Origin: Neoechinorhynchus agilis
Taxonomy: Eukaryota; Acanthocephala
DNA length: 64,000 bases
Assembly (NCBI GenBank): GCA_051530055.1
Contig: CM121341.1
Location: forward strand, 14,198,001 to 14,262,000
Reading direction: 5' to 3'
Positions within the stretch are counted from its first letter, which is position 1. The number at the start of each line of letters is the position of its first letter. Under the pieces are notes generated by a model. That model was not told where the DNA came from and did no database searches. It worked only from the letters and a program-made list of their open reading frames with translations. Made by a program: the position numbers and the translations under genes. This document shows, piece after piece, positions 63,490 through 64,000 of the stretch.

Positions 63490-64000
63490 TCGAGTTTGGC
63501 GATGTTTTTTCCCCGGATTATTGTTGGTGTTGATCATTTATTTTAAAATATTTCGTAAGCATTTTGCTTACCCCTTGAGTTATATCTACAAATTAAGCTA
63601 AAGTTAAAATTGGACTATAGGCCTGGATCCGCAGGTTCGCCAAGCGCCATGTCGATGTACCATGAACCTAACTTACCTTGGGGACCCCCGGTATGGATCA
63701 GTCACCAGCCAATGTAACACAAACATCCACAGTACCTTCGTACTTCGAACGAGCCAAACAAATAACGTCAAGAGTGAGCACACTCAATCAAGAATATCGC
63801 AACATAACACAAGTGCTTAAATCAAGAGGATATCCATGGTCGATAATCAAGCGAGGCAAGCAACGAATCAACCGTCCAAAACGAGTAAAAGAAACCAAGA
63901 CAGCCGGACCCAAGATGTATGCATCTCTTAAGATCGTGAGCGATACGGCAAGTAAGAAGCTAAATGATCCGAAGAAAAATATTCGAACCTAAGAATCTTG
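63490..64000 (+). pseudogene. PLE 7 fragment at the right edge
   Basis: 63520-63590 on the minus strand has CTCAAGG-G-GTAAGC-AAAAT-GCTTAC-GAAATATTT: a 6-pair stem II followed by GAAA, with an eroded first box, as in the PLE repeats. 63678-63992 encodes TLNQEYRNITQVLKSRGYPWSIIKRGKQRIN, the helix-turn that follows RT in PLEs and some LINEs (compare LFAGNGYSSKDITRLT of PLE 1), and then a basic linker. It probably continues past the window as a nuclease. Confidence 0.55.

Noticed and set aside
1-64000. tRNA or rRNA genes
   Set aside because: No full cloverleaf or rRNA segment could be recognised by eye; a covariance-model scan would be decisive.

Overview
The window reads as nuclear DNA of a small metazoan, most likely a nematode. 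The evidence is a set of ordinary animal genes: NAC-alpha, cytosolic glycerol-3-phosphate dehydrogenase, a PPP2R3C/G5PR-type PP2A subunit, an ELM2-SANT factor, a thioredoxin and a Notch-family receptor. Inferred introns are very short (about 44-60 bases) with TTTTAG/TTTCAG-like acceptors, intergenic DNA is AT-rich, and roughly half of the window is retroelement debris. The species cannot be fixed from the sequence; an early-branching nematode is only a guess.

Layout. 1-4180: a multi-exon two-PDZ gene on the minus strand that runs off the left edge. 4211-19610: a nested retroelement stack. APE-type LINE copies are split by a gypsy fossil (5711-9651) and by a Penelope-like element (PLE, 11376-13260). 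They are followed by a second gypsy fossil (14397-18372) that itself carries a PLE (15794-17580). 19705-20247: ELM2-SANT gene. 20297-24650: PLE terminal repeats and a 5'-inverted RLE-type (R2-like) LINE. 24944-25645: NAC-alpha. 25780-31250: three PLE bodies or fragments, their terminal repeats, and a tandem array of roughly 160-base hammerhead-like units. 31333-32385: GPDH, with a second hammerhead-like array beyond it (32900-33290). 34334-37978: PPP2R3C-like gene whose large intron holds a complete proline-rich gene on the opposite strand. 38796-39110 thioredoxin, 40505-41577 secreted charged protein, 42980-43740 methyltransferase. 44958-48430: RLE LINE and APE LINE. 49074-49794: secreted stand-alone cathepsin-propeptide (I29) inhibitor. 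50986-51219: small membrane protein. 51760-54081: Notch-like receptor without EGF repeats. 54250-62280: PLE, APE-type LINE and RLE LINE. 62439-62932: small type I membrane protein. 63490-64000: start of another PLE fragment.

The host genes show no common pathway. The most coherent system is the PLE population. The copies encode a reverse transcriptase with a GIY-YIG nuclease, are bounded by inverted terminal repeats, and carry small hammerhead-ribozyme motifs of which two have perfectly paired stems and almost no stem III. In one copy the inverted arm begins within one base of the predicted self-cleavage point. Related motifs occur in several repeat families and in two head-to-tail arrays flanking the GPDH gene. 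The other standout is the Notch-like receptor: its ankyrin block is clearly Notch, yet a signal peptide lies directly before a short cysteine-rich ectodomain. Exon structures were inferred by eye from reading-frame and splice-site agreement, without transcripts.
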